Shown piece by piece: positions 1 to 11,200 of a stretch of 64,000 nt of DNA. Positions within the stretch are counted from its first letter, which is position 1. Each line of letters opens with the position of its first letter. A program made the position numbers and the translations under genes. The notes under the pieces were generated by a model. The model was not told the DNA's origin, did no database searches, and was given only the letters and a program-made list of their open reading frames with translations. The stretch is from Phocoena phocoena. Taxonomy: Eukaryota > Chordata > Mammalia > Artiodactyla > Phocoenidae. The stretch is from assembly GCF_963924675.1 (NCBI RefSeq), contig NC_089236.1:66859306-66923305 (forward strand). Direction: 5' to 3'.

Positions 1-2151
1 AATAAAAGGAATCCAAATCGGAAAAGAAGAAGTAAAGCTGTCACTGTTTGCAGATGACATGATACTATACATAGAGAATCCTAAAGATGCTACCAGAAAA
101 CTACTAGAGCTAATCAATGAATTTGGTAAAGTAGCAGGATACAAAATTAATGCACAGAAATCTCTGGCATTCCTATATACTAATGATGAAAAATCTGAAA
201 GTGAAATCAAGAAAACACTCCCATTTACCATTGCAACAAAAAGAATAAAATATCTAGGAATAAACCTACCTAAGGATACGAAAGACCTGTATGCAGAAAA
301 TTATAAGACACTGATGAAAGAAATTAAAGATGATACAAATAGATGGAGAGATATACCATGTTCTTGGATGGGAAGAATCAACATTGTGAAAATGACTCTA
401 CTACCCAAAGCAATCTACAGATTCAATGCAATCCCTATCAAACTACCACTGGCATTTTTCACAGAACTAGAACAAAAAATTTCGCAATTTGTATGGAAAC
501 ACAAAAGACCCCGAATAGCCAAAGCAATCTTGAGAACGAAAAAAGGAGCTGGAGGAATAAGGCTCCCTGACTTCAGACTATATTACAAAGCAACAGTAAT
601 CAAGACAGTATGGTACTGGCACAAAAACAGAAAGATAGATCAGTGGAACAGGATAGAAAGCCCAGAGATAAACCCACGCACATATGGACACCTTATCTTT
701 GATAAAGGAGGCAGGAATGTACAGTGGAGAAAGGACAGCCTCTTCAATAAATGGTGCTGGGAAAACTGGACAGGTACATGTAAAAGTATGAGATTAGATC
801 ACTCCCTAACACCATACACAAAAATAAGCTCAAAATGGATTAAAGACCTAAATGTAAGGCCAGAAACTATCAAACTCTTAGAAGAAAACATAGGAAGAAC
901 ACTCTATGACATAAATCACAGCAAGATCCTTTCTGACCCACCTCCTAGAGTAATGGAAATAAAAACAAAAATAAACAAATGGGACCTAATGAAACTTCAA
1001 AGCTTTTGCACAGCAAAGGAAACCATAACCAAGACCAAAAGACAACCCTCAGAATGGGAGAAAACATTTGCAAATGAAGCAACTGACAAAGGATTAATCT
1101 CCAAAATTTACAAGCAGCTCATGCAGCTCAATAACAAAAAAACAAACAACCCCATCCAAAAATGGGCAGAAGACCTAAATAGACATTTCTCCAAAGAAGA
1201 TATACAGAATGCCAACAAACACATGAAAGAATGCTCAACATCATTAATCATTAGAGAAATGCAAATCAAAACTACAATGAGATATCATCTCACACCAGTC
1301 AGAATGGCCATCATCAAAAAATCTAGAAACAATAAATGCTGGAGAGGGTGTGGAGAAAAGGGGACACTCTTGCACTGCTGGTGGGAATGTGAATTGGTTC
1401 AGCCACTGTGGAGAACAGTATGGAGGTTCCTTAAAAAACTACAAATAGAATTACCATATGACCCAGCAATCCCACTACTTGGCATATACCCTGAGAAAAC
1501 CAAAATTCAAAAAGAGTCATGTACCAAAATGTTCATTGCAGCTCTATTTACAATAGCCAGGACATGGAAACAACCTAAGCGCCCATCATCGGATGAATGG
1601 ATAAAGAAGATGTGGCACATATACACAATGGAATATTACTCAGCCTTAAAAAGAAATGAAATTGAGCTATTTGTAATGAGATGGATAGACCTAGAGTCTG
1701 TCATACAGAGTGAAGTAAGTCAGAAAGAAAAAGACAAATACCGTATGCTAACACATATATATGGAATTTAAGGGAAAAAAATGTCATGAAGAACCTAGGG
1801 GTAAGATAGGAATAAAGACGCAGACCTACTGGAGAACGGACTTGAGGGTATGGGGAGGGGGAGGGGTGAGTTTTGACAGGGCGAGAGAGAGTCATGGACA
1901 TATACACACTAACAAACGTAGTAAGGTAGATAGCTGGGGGGAAGCAGCCGCAAGGCACAGGGATATTAGCTCGGTGCTTTGTGACAGCCTGGAAGGGTGG
2001 GATGGGGAGAGTGGGAGGGAGGGAGACGCAAGAGGGAAGACATATGGGAACATATGTATATGTATAGCTGATTCACTTTGTTATAAAGCAGAAACTAACA
2101 CACCATTGTAAAGCAATTATACCCCAATAAAGATGTTTAAAAAAAAAAAAA
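1..2151 (+). mobile_element. Young LINE-1, 3' half (ORF2 end, 3' UTR, A-tail)
   Basis: The copy enters from the left edge of the window inside the reverse transcriptase domain of ORF2. It runs through the ORF2 stop at 1769-1771, then a G-rich 3' UTR, an AATAAA signal at 2126-2131 and an A-run at 2139-2151. The 3' UTR is the cetartiodactyl type; the same sequence recurs antisense at 28244, 48300 and 50377. The A-run abuts another L1 reading in the same direction, so this copy probably landed inside an older L1. Its 5' end and upstream target-site duplication lie outside the window. Confidence 0.95.
2..1771 (+). CDS. LINE-1 ORF2 protein, C-terminal part (RT core to C-terminus)
   Basis: L1 ORF2p is the endonuclease/reverse transcriptase that copies L1 RNA into the genome by target-primed reverse transcription. 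The frame is open from position 2, so the first ATG at 59 is internal and not a start. The RT catalytic FADD motif is encoded at 47-58. About 570 residues follow before the stop, close to the distance from FADD to the C-terminus in mammalian ORF2p (about 1275 residues in all), so there is no net loss. The C-terminal cysteine motif CX3CX7HX4C is complete at 1337-1390. No stop or frameshift is visible over about 590 codons, which points to a recent insertion. The N-terminal endonuclease and early RT motifs are outside the window, so competence cannot be judged. It is not a host gene. Confidence 0.93.
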   Translation: MKGIQIGKEEVKLSLFADDMILYIENPKDATRKLLELINEFGKVAGYKINAQKSLAFLYTNDEKSESEIKKTLPFTIATKRIKYLGINLPKDTKDLYAENYKTLMKEIKDDTNRWRDIPCSWMGRINIVKMTLLPKAIYRFNAIPIKLPLAFFTELEQKISQFVWKHKRPRIAKAILRTKKGAGGIRLPDFRLYYKATVIKTVWYWHKNRKIDQWNRIESPEINPRTYGHLIFDKGGRNVQWRKDSLFNKWCWENWTGTCKSMRLDHSLTPYTKISSKWIKDLNVRPETIKLLEENIGRTLYDINHSKILSDPPPRVMEIKTKINKWDLMKLQSFCTAKETITKTKRQPSEWEKTFANEATDKGLISKIYKQLMQLNNKKTNNPIQKWAEDLNRHFSKEDIQNANKHMKECSTSLIIREMQIKTTMRYHLTPVRMAIIKKSRNNKCWRGCGEKGTLLHCWWECELVQPLWRTVWRFLKKLQIELPYDPAIPLLGIYPEKTKIQKESCTKMFIAALFTIARTWKQPKRPSSDEWIKKMWHIYTMEYYSALKRNEIELFVMRWIDLESVIQSEVSQKEKDKYRMLTHIYGI

Positions 2152-3992
2152 TATTAGCAAACAGAATCCGACAGCACATTAAAAGTATCATACACCATGA
2201 TCAAGTGGGGTTTATTCCAGGAATGCAAGGATTCTTCAATATGTGCAAATCAATGTGATACACCATATTAACAAACTGAAGTATAAAAAACCATACGATC
2301 ATCTCAATAGATGCAGAAAAAGATTTTGACAAAATTCAGCACTCATTTATGATAAAAAACCCTGCAGAAAGTAGGCATAGAGGGAACTTACCTCAACACA
2401 ATAAAGGCCGTATATGACAAACCCACAGCCAACATTGTTCTCAATGATGAAAAAGTGAAACCATTTCCACTAAGATCAGGAACAAGACAAGGTTGCCCAC
2501 TCTCACCAGTATTATTCAACATAGTTTTGGAGGTTTTAGCGACAGCAATCAGAGAAGGAAAAGAAATAAAAGGAATCCAAATTGGAAAAGAAGATGTAAA
2601 GCTATCACTGTTTGCAGATGACATGATATATACATAGGGAATCCTAAAGATGCTGCTAGAGCCAATCAATGAATTTGGTAAAGTAGCAGGATAAAAAATT
2701 AATGCACAGAAATCTCTTGCATTCTTATACCCTAATGATGAAAAGTCTGAGAGAGAAATTAAGGAAACACTCTCATTTACCATTGCAACAAAAAGAATAA
2801 AATACCTAGGAATAAGCCTACCTAAGGACACAAAAACCTGTACTCAGAAAACTATAAGGCACTTACGAAAGAAATTAAAGATGATACAAACAGATGGAGA
2901 GATATACCATGTTCTTGGATTGGAAGAATCAACACTGTGAAAATGACTATACTACCCAAAGCAATCTACAGATTCAGTGCAATCCCTATCAAACTACCAA
3001 TGGCATTTTTCACAGAACTAGAACAAAAAATTGCACAATTTGTATGGAAACACAAAAGACCCCGAATAGCCAAAGCAATCTTGAGAACCAAAAATGGAGC
3101 TGGAGGAATCTGTCTCCCTGACTTCACAGTATACTATAAAGCTACAGTTATCAAGACAGTATGGTATTGGCACAAAACAGAAATATAGATCAATGGAACA
3201 GGAAAGAAAGCCCAGAAATACACCCATGCACATATGGTCACCTTATGTTTGATAAAGGAGGCAAGAATTCACAATGGAGAAAAGACAGCCTCTTCAATAA
3301 GTGGTGCTGGGAAAACTGGACAAGTGCATGTAAAAGTATGAAATTAGAACACTCCCTAACACCATACACAAAAATAAACTCAAATTGGATTAAAGCCCTA
3401 AATGTAAGGCCAGACACTATCAAACTTTCAGAGGAAAACATAGGCAGAACACTCTATGACATAAATCACAGCAAGATCCTTTTGACTCACCTCCTAGAGT
3501 AATGGAAATAAAAACAAAAATAAACAAATGAGACCTAATGAAACTTCAAAGCTTTTGCACAGCAAAGGAAACCATAAATAAGACTAGAAGACAACCTTCA
3601 GAATGGGAGAAAATATTTGCAAATGAAGCAAGTGACAAAGGATTAATCTCCAAAATTTACAAGTAGCTCATGCATCTCAATAACAAAAAAAAAAGCAACC
3701 CAATCCAAAAATGGGCAGAAGACCTAAACAGACATTTTTGCAAAGAAGATATATAGATTGCCAACAAACACATGAAAGGATGCTCAACATCACTAATCAT
3801 TAGAGAAATGCAAATCAAAAAGTACAATAAGGTATCACCTCACGCCGGTCAGAATGGCCATCATCAAAATATCTACAAACAATAAATGCTGGAGAGGGTG
3901 TGGAGAAAAGGGAACCCTCCTACGCTGTTGGTGGGAATGTAAATTGATACAGCCACTATAGGGAACAGTATGGAGGTTCCTTAAAATACTTT
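2152..3992 (+). pseudogene. Older, broken LINE-1 ORF2 fragment
   Basis: The sequence resumes in the RT region of L1 ORF2 immediately after the A-tail of the preceding L1. It is clearly homologous to that copy from 2565 onward. The FADD motif is at 2611-2622, and just after it one base is missing relative to the upstream copy, which shifts the frame. More in-frame stops follow (for example a TGA near 3530 where the first copy has TGG). In the C-terminal cysteine motif the histidine codon is replaced by CGC (arginine) at 3923-3925. The copy stops abruptly near 3992 without 3' UTR or A-tail. It is a dead fragment, probably the host element into which the younger L1 inserted. Confidence 0.92.
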
Positions 3993-5058
3993 AAGAAATG
4001 CTATCCTTGGATAACTGGTCCAGGTCTCCACTCTCTCTAAGCCATGGCAATTTTTTTCAGTTGGAAGCTAGTTTCCTATATAATCTCAAGCAGAATATCC
4101 CAATCACTTTCATTCTTCTTTCTCCTCCCCTCCCTTCTCCTGTCTTCTCTTTTATTCTCCTTCTTGGCAAAATATAAATTAACTGAATGTGTAAGAGCGT
4201 GACTTAGCCCAGTAGCAGCAAGCTGTGTATCCTAGGGACACACACATACCTCCTTCTACATTTTACCTGTGGGTTTTCAAGATGTTCTCATTTCTATGTC
4301 AGGATATTAGCTTCTGTGGTGCTTTCAGTTATGCTGTGTTTCTTCAGGCTAATGATCGCAAACGAGACTCCCAAGCTCCATGAATGTGAGCACTGCTGGT
4401 TTGGACAAGGAAGAGTAAAACTTTGAAGCTTGCACCAAATTTTAACATGAAAAACTTGAGATTAGCTCTTTGGCATTTATTAGAAATTAGGAAAACACCC
4501 TTGTCTTTTTATATATGTTCACAGTCTTATGTTCTAGGCAGAATATAAATCATGTTTGCTTTAGGATAAAAGAATATAGGGTTAGAGATAGCCAGATAGG
4601 GTTAGCTTGACCCAAGCTTGCAGGACCCGCTAATTGTTTCCTGATTTCCTAGACCGGTGATCTTCCTACAGGGTTCTTCTGGTGAGAATCTTAACACTCT
4701 CTAAAGATGAATATCTTCTCGGTCATCCATTACTTCGATTTCTTTTAGGCTATTCTTAAATAATTTGGGCAGACTTTTATGTTGGTTTAAGTGGAGCATG
4801 TTTGCCTTATTACTGGAAGTGAGTTTAATTTTTCCAAAGGGTAACTGAATTATTCTCAAGTTGAATGCATGGTTTACGCACAGCAATATATTAGCTTGTA
4901 AGTTGGCAGTTGAGGGAGTCACTGAGAATAAAACATTTCCTCCAAGCATCGTAAGTATTTTGGGAGCTTAAAATGTGATTTTTCGTCACAGACATCCTAT
5001 GTAGACAGGAGATTTAATTGCTCGTACCTGACAAATACACCCATATACAAGGCTATTT
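3993..5058. other. Unassigned single-copy-looking sequence
   Basis: I recognise no repeat family, splice-bounded exon or RNA gene here. A pyrimidine-rich stretch lies at 4095-4165. Frames in it are short and show no family. Confidence 0.5.
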
Positions 5059-5072
5059 AAGAAGTGAATGTG

Positions 5073-5280
5073 GGGCTTCCGTGGTGGCGCAGTGGCTGAG
5101 AGTCTGCCTGCCGATGCAGGGGATGCGGGTTCGTGCCCCGGTCCGGGAAGATCCCACATGCCACGGAGCGCCTGGGCCCGTGAGCCGTGGCCGCTGAGCC
5201 TGTGCGTCCGGAGCCTGTGCTCTGCAACGGGAGAGGCCACAACAGTGAGAGGCCCGCATACAGCAAAAAAAAAAAAAAAA
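5073..5280 (+). mobile_element. CHR-type SINE, short form
   Basis: This is a tRNA-derived SINE mobilised by L1. It shows the GGGCTTCCGTGGTGG head, an A-box-like TGGCGCAGTGG at 5085-5095, a B-box-like GGTTCGTGCCC at 5128-5138, and an A-tail from 5265. A perfect 14-bp target-site duplication, AAGAAGTGAATGTG, is present at 5059-5072 and 5281-5294. The short body, with a GGCCGCTGAGCCTG core and no AAATAAAT tail, matches the copies at 58479 and 63210. Confidence 0.95.
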
Positions 5281-5294
5281 AAGAAGTGAATGTG

Positions 5295-5639
5295 TACCAA
5301 ATGGAGTTTGGCGTAACTAAATTATTCAGGGGACATACGTATGTGGAAATACTGATGCTGTCATTACAAATTATTTATACTAGGAGGTGCAAACAATGAG
5401 TTATTCTGGGACTTGGAAACCTCTTCATGAATTATCAAATAATTTCCAAAGTTCACAAATTAAGAAACAGCAGACTTCAACATTCTTCTTCCACAAGTGG
5501 AACATTTTTACTGGAGATGAACATCAATACTTTTTAATATTTTCCTCACTGCATAGATAGGAGTATTTTAAGTAATCATGTTAGTTGTGTTAGCCTTTAA
5601 TTTTTTAACAGAAGGAGCAATATTGGGAAAAGGCAAAGT
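5295..5639. other. Unassigned AT-rich spacer between two SINEs
   Basis: No repeat, gene or RNA signature was recognised. Confidence 0.5.
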
Positions 5640-5649
5640 AATATATCTT

Positions 5650-6070
5650 TTTAAAAAAAATAAATTTATTTATTTACTTTAAAATTTTTGGCTGCATTGG
5701 GTCTTCGCTGCTGCACATGGGCTTTCTCTAGTTGCGCTGAGTGGGGGCTGCTCTTCATTGTGGTGTGTGGGCTTCTCATTGAGGTGGCTTCTCTTGTTGC
5801 GGAGCATGGGCTGTAGGTGTGTGCGCTTCAGCAGTTGTGGCACATGGGCTCAGTAGTTGTGGCTCACAGGCTCTAGAGCGCAGGCTCAGTAGTTGTGGCG
5901 CACGGGCTTCAGAAGTTGTGGCTCACAGGCTCTAGAGCGCAGGCTCAGTAGTTGTGGTGCACGGGCTTAGCTGCCCCATGGCATGTGGGATCTTCCCAGA
6001 CCAGGGCTTGAACCCATGTCTCCTGCATTGGCAGGTGTACTCGTAACCGCTGTGCCACCAGGGAAGTCCC
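5650..6070 (-). mobile_element. CHR-type SINE, long form, with internal tandem duplication
   Basis: Reverse-strand copy running from an AT-rich (AAATAAATT)-type tail near 5650 to the CTTCCCTGGTGG head (seen as CCACCAGGGAAG) near 6070. A 10-bp TSD, AATATATCTT, is at 5640-5649 and 6071-6080. The 59-bp segment 5855-5913 is repeated almost exactly at 5914-5972, which makes this copy longer than its relatives. Confidence 0.95.
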
Positions 6071-6080
6071 AATATATCTT

Positions 6081-8398
6081 AAAGTTCTTATACATCCATC
6101 TCTACTTGCAACAGGATGTCACTGGTAGAACATTTCATTTGAAGAACTTTACTTCCCTGTTTTAATAACTGATCAGTTTACGAATTGATTGGTACTTTTC
6201 TTTCGCTTTAGCTCTTTGCCTGGCAATTCTATTTACCCAGATGTTTTGGTTTTCTTGTCTCTACCTTGTTGTGAACAACTAAAATTATTATTGTGTCATT
6301 TTTACCTATACGTTATTTTTACTTATGTTTTTACATTTTAAATTATTTTACTTATGTATTTACTTATATTTTCTTATATATTATTATAATACTGTTATTA
6401 TTAAATGATTATTAAGTATCTTACGATTTAAGCAAGAGGAGAAAATGTACTTCAGCTGGGGAAAAAAATTAAAAGAGCAAGGAGACTTTGTAGGAAGGTA
6501 CCTAATAAGCATGTCATCACTAATTGTGGCAAATCCTGAGATAATATCTTAGAAAATTTGGTTTATTGTCTTGCCACTACCTGGCTGATCTTGGTAAGTG
6601 CTTTTTGTTGAGTCTCTGGGCTTCTGTTGCCCCCTCATTGGTACTGGGAATGAGGTTTAAGTGAAGACACAACCAGAAGTGTCACTTTGGTAGAGGATGA
6701 CTAGTTTTGCAGAGGGAATGACACTCTTAAAAATGGATTTGATGGACTAACCCAAAGAATGTAGAGCACTTAAAAACAACTAACAACTGGACTTATATCT
6801 ATTTCATAGGGGAAATACCTTGAACAGTTTCAGAATTTAGATGAAGAAATTAAGACATTATCTTTTGTTTGGTTGTTATTTATATTTTTGTCAAAAAGTG
6901 AACTCTCTTCTAAACACATACTATTTAAATGGAACAACACATTTTCTAGTTTCAATATTTGTCATTTATACTGCAATATTTTTCTGTTTAAAGAAATATA
7001 GTGGCACAGTTATGGGCTTGGAGGCCTGAATCTGTGGTGCACATCTTGGTGTGAATGCACACTTATCCCCCACCAAAGTGACATACATAAAGTAAAATGA
7101 AATATTAAACCAAGATATGAAAGGATATATTTGCTAGGTACATCATAGGCAAAGCCTTTTGACAATGGATATTACTGTAGGAGCCATCTCGTCTTGACGT
7201 CATTCACATTAACTGATTAATCCTTAGCGGGTCAGTAGTTTCCTGGTGCTCCATGGTGACTTTATCTGGCTAGTGTTCTGCATACATAGTTTTATTATAT
7301 TGAACATTGTGTCTAGTTAAATCCCTGGTTGTTGGGATTAGTCCCTTTCCTTGATACAAACCAGAAATGTGTTTAGCCGATCTCTTTGAAAGAAAAGCCT
7401 TAAAACATCGATTTTGCAGGACCCCGTGTTTTGCAGGCTCCATGCAAGAGGAAAAATATGGTTTTACTCTTTAAGTGTGGCTGTTCTTCACGCATCAGAT
7501 GTATTTCTTCTTGTCAACATACTGTATTTACTACAGTCTTTGGGATAAATATTTACCCGTCTTTGCTGTAAAAGTAGGTACTTAGCATTTGCGGGGATCT
7601 AGCTGAACACCGGTAATCAATTTGATCTGGCCTCCGAAACAGGTGTCATTTTGATAAATGGTCCTAATTAAGCTGAGACTTCAGGTGGGAAGCCGATTGA
7701 GTTACTGCGTTGGCACCTATGTGGCCATGACCTGACAAGTACAGATGTTACAACAGGGTAAAGACGCCACTTGATTAACGTAGTCAGGCCTCCAAGTTTT
7801 GCATTGCCCATCGTTTGATCAAAGCATCTCTGTGCCGCGACACCACTGGCTTTAACTTTCACTTATTTGCAGTATTGTGCGAGAAAAAGGCAGCTACGGA
7901 AGTTTCCACTCTTTCAGGTCATTTTTTTCCTGATCCCTAGCCTGCAGTGAGAGACAGGTGCATAAACATGATTAATTAGACAAGAAGCCTCATTGTTTCC
8001 AATCCGTGATTCATATTCCTTCTGCACAACATGGGTTTGAAAAGCTGGAAACAAAGCTCTTTTATGTCTTCTTACATTAACTTCGGTATAGATTGTTCAG
8101 GTAAAGAATGCGCAGGATGCCCTCACTGCTCACTCCTTCGCATTTAGAAAGACTTTTGGTGCAAAATGATACAGGGGCAGGGCCTTATCTCCTGAATTCA
8201 TGTTGCTTTGTGATCTCACAATATCAGATTATACCATGGACAGTTTTGCAACTGGGGACTCCAGGAGAAGACTTGTGATTTTATTTTTTTCTTACTTATT
8301 CATTTTGGGTTTTTTTTTTTTTTTTTGACAGGGAGGTATTTTGGGGGAATATTTCGATAATCCAGTGAACTTAATTCAATTGCTTCAACTTTCTAATG
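6081..8398. other. Repeat-poor unassigned sequence, possibly conserved noncoding
   Basis: I recognise no transposon here except homopolymer runs (T-run at 8311-8326). The 7560-8030 part has mixed composition, contains CpGs, and carries TAATTA- and TTGATCAAA-like sites. That is typical of constrained noncoding DNA, but I cannot test conservation. Short frames at 6841-7029 and 7668-7862 show no family. Confidence 0.45.
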
Positions 8399-8745
8399 CA
8401 GAGATCAGCAAACTTTTTCCATAAAGGATCAAATAGTAAATATATCAGGCTTTGTGGGCCATATGGTCCCTGTCTCAACTACGTACTTAACTGCTGTTGT
8501 GACGTGAAAGCAGCCATAGACAATACATACATGAATAAGCATGGCTGTGTTCCCATATGACTTTATTTATAAATGCTGAAGTTTGAATTTCATATACTTT
8601 TCACAGACCGTGAGTATTCTTCTTTTCTTTTCTTTTTATTTTTTGCAACCAATTAGAAATGTAAAAAATATTCTTAGCTTGTGAGTCCTATGAAAATAGA
8701 CAGTGGGCCAATTTTGGCCCATGGGCCCACTTGTCAACCCTGTTG
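8399..8745 (+). mobile_element. Non-autonomous hAT-type DNA transposon relic
   Basis: The sequence follows the widespread mammalian element with the phrases 'caaactttttcc.taaagg', 'ggctttgtgggccatatggtc' (broken here) and 'gaaagcagccatagacaa', ending in a GGGCCAATTTTGGCCCATGG inverted end at about 8705-8725. The ends 'atcagcaaact' and 'tgtcaaccctg' give rough boundaries. I assign it to the hAT-Charlie group by recognition; the exact subfamily is uncertain. Confidence 0.75.
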
Positions 8746-8774
8746 TAACGCATTTCGTGAAACTGTGCTATATA

Positions 8775-9426
8775 ACTAGTGCTGTGTTTAGTGCTGGAGT
8801 GGTCACACAGAAAATACTGTGTTGTCCTTGCCTTCAAGGAACTTTTCATTCAGATGGAGAAAACATCAACTGCTTAAAAACATATCAATGTTATAAAACA
8901 GAAAGTAATTAAAGGCTGAACTCCAAACCATAGTAGTTCTTTAGCCAGCCCAGGAAGGAGGAAGAGGGACCAGGGAAGGGAGAGGATGAGTTAAGGAGAA
9001 ACCGTTGTCACAGGGGAGTATGGCAGTGGGTGTGAGGGGAGCAGTGTGGGTGGAGAGGGAACTTTGAGAAGGCAGAGGTCCTAAGACACATGCAGCTCAG
9101 ACAAGAACTGGTAGAAGATGCTTTTTGAACTTAGGAAGAGTTTCAGGAGGTTATAGTGAGAGAACCAGAATTTAAGCTACTTCAAAGTTTAGTTTTGCTC
9201 CTTTCTATAGCAGCAAATATACGAAAAGGCAAGATTAATTATAAGTTCACTCTGTGTGCTGTGATCTATGCTGTAAAATCCAGGAGAGATCCTGGTTTCC
9301 CCTCTGATTTTGTAAGACTTTTCGTTTTCTTTGTTGGGCAGCACATGCTGTTTTCCAGTCCTGTGTGTAATTTGGCCGTTCAGTAATCACTCATTACACT
9401 ACCTTCTGTGAACTAAGAGCTGTTGG
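8775..9426. other. Weak L2-like antisense trace, then unassigned sequence
   Basis: 8780-8910 has the order of the reversed L2 3' end ('gtgctg..', 'tccttgccttcaaggaactttt'). The rest includes a purine-rich part (8945-9075) with no recognised family. Confidence 0.4.
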
Positions 9427-10320
9427 TGTGCTAGTCAGCTCAGGCTGCTGCAACAGAATCCCACAGCGGCTCCTAGCCTGAGTGGATTGAGCAACAGACA
9501 TTTATCTCTCATGGTTCTGGAGGCTGGGAAGTCCAGGATCAAGGCGCCAGTAGATTGGTTCCTGGTGAGTAGAGAGAGAGAGAGAGAGAGAGAGGGAGGG
9601 AGGGAGGGGGAGAGAGAGAGAGAGAGAGAGAGGGGGAGGGAGGGAGGGAGGGAGGGAGGGAGGGAGGGAGGGGGAGAGAGAGAGAGGGAGAGAGGGAGGG
9701 AGGGAGAGAGGGAGAGGGGGAGAGGGAAAGAGAGAGAGAGAGGGGGGAGGGGGAGGGAGAGAGAGAGGGAGAGAAAGAGGGAGAGAGGGAGGGAGAGAGG
9801 GAGAGAGAGGGAGGGAGGGAGGGAGAGAGAGAGGGAGAGAGGAAGAGAGAGAGAGAGAGGGAGAGGGAGAGAGGGGGAGAGGGAGAGAGGGGGAGAGGGA
9901 GAGGGAGGGAGGGAGGGAGGGAGAGAGAGAGGGAGGGAGAGGGGGAGAGAGAGGGAGGGAGGGGGGAGAGAGAGGGAGGGAGAGGGGGAGAGAGAGGGAG
10001 GGAGGGGGGAGAGAGAGGGGGAGGGAGAGAGGGAGGGAGAGAGAGAGAGGGAGGGAGAGGGGGAGAGAGAGGGAGGGAGAGGGGGAGAGAGAGGGAGGGA
10101 GGGAGGGAGAGAGGGAGAGAGGGAGAGAGGGAGAGAGAGAGAGCACGTGCGCGCTGATACCTCTTTTTGTAATGTTACTAATCTCATCACGAGGGCACCA
10201 CCCTTGTGACCTCATCTAAGTCTAATTACCCCCAAAGGCCTCATCTCCAAATACCATCATACAGGGGAGGAGATAGGGCTTTAACATGAATTTTAAGGGG
10301 TACAATTCAGTCCATAATAA
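9427..10320 (-). mobile_element. ERVL-MaLR (MLT1-like) solo LTR, expanded by a GA/GGGA tract
   Basis: The left flank carries the reversed LTR 3' end ('gctgctgcaacagaatcccaca', broken here, with 'ggttctggaggctgggaagtcc' following in the sequence). The right flank (10160-10320) carries the reversed LTR 5' end with 'caccacccttgtgacctcat' and 'caattcagtccataa'. The LTR type normally has a short GAGAGA stretch in this position; here it is replaced by 573 nt of pure purine. No internal retroviral sequence is present, so this is a solo LTR. Boundaries are approximate. Confidence 0.78.
9571..10143 (+). repeat. 573-nt uninterrupted polypurine (GA)n/(GGGA)n tract
   Basis: Every base from 9571 to 10143 on this strand is A or G. 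The composition alternates between GA runs and GGGA/GGGGGA blocks, with longer blocks of about 20-35 bp recurring between 9900 and 10100. It produces long open frames on both strands rich in E/R/G or S/L/P. These are compositional artefacts. Confidence 0.98.
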
Positions 10321-10419
10321 CTGGCTGCTAGGAACATAAAGAGTAGACTATAACATAATTTTAGCTCCTGTCTCAAGGGGAGACCCCATGTAGGCTCTTA
10401 GTACCATAGAGTGATAAGG

Positions 10420-11200
10420 GCTAAAATAAAGGGACATATAATTTGCAAGGGAAGCACATAGGGAAAAGTGCTTGGGAGGCTAGGACAAGGAAACAATTCA
10501 TAGAAGAGACAACATTTGGAACGTGTCTCAAATGATGAGTACAAGTGACCCAGGTGGGAGAGAATATTCTCAGCATCAGGGGCAGAGTTGGGCAAGCATA
10601 TGGTATGTTCACATTCAGGAAATGCAAGAAACTCACCGTGGCTAGAGCATGGGGAGAATGTGTTGGATTGGCAGGAAAAGAGTCTAAGAAGGTATCTGAG
10701 CTTAGGATTCTGAAAGGTCTTTCCTGTCATAGTGAGGTGTTTGAACTTTATCCTGTGGGTAAGGGAAACAAGTTAAGAATCCGTTGTTTTGATCCATGTG
10801 AAAAGTGATGTGAAGTTAAATAGGCGGTGAGAGTAGGAATGAAGAGGGTAGCGGGAGGGGACTGAGGATTCTTAGAAAGCTCTCGAAGTTCTGGTTTGGG
10901 TAACGGTGTAGATGATGTGCTTATCAACCAGATGGGGATCAGTGGATTGATTTGGTGGGGAAAACGTAAATTCAGTTTTTGGAGATGTTGAATTCGAGGT
11001 TCCGAGTATCCTGCCACCTGGGTGAAATATGGGTCTGAAGTTCTAGAGATTTGGGGAGCATGAAATTATAGATGAAGCATTTAGAGCTGAAAAAACTATG
11101 CGGGGAGGGTGAGTCATGTGGGAGGGTGAGTCATGTGAGAAGATGAGGTCCAAGGATAAAACCTTGGTGAAGGTGGGTATCCAGGGATGAGCAGAGGAGC
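10420..11200 (-). mobile_element. L2 LINE fragment, antisense
   Basis: Read in reverse this follows the L2 3' half. Recognisable pieces include 'gggcaagcatatggtatgtt', 'cgtggctagagcatggggag', 'ttgaactttatcctgtgggt', 'cagtttttggagatgttgaa' and 'gaggtccaaggataaaacc'. These match the inverse of the L2 coding and 3' regions. It is strongly diverged. A short tandem 'gggagggtgagtcatgtg' occurs twice near 11103-11140. Confidence 0.7.

Noticed and set aside
343..570. 75-codon forward frame, and its counterpart at 2894-3121
   Set aside because: They are the +1-type shadow frame of L1 ORF2, present in both L1 copies because the DNA is homologous.
5085..5138. tRNA gene suggested by A and B boxes
   Set aside because: The boxes belong to the tRNA-derived head of a CHR SINE. 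No cloverleaf or anticodon arm of a true tRNA follows. The same holds for 60873-60926.
9435..10215. Three overlapping frames of 237-251 codons on both strands
   Set aside because: They are translations of the polypurine tract (GERE or SLPL repeats) running into LTR flanks. Open on both strands purely because of composition.
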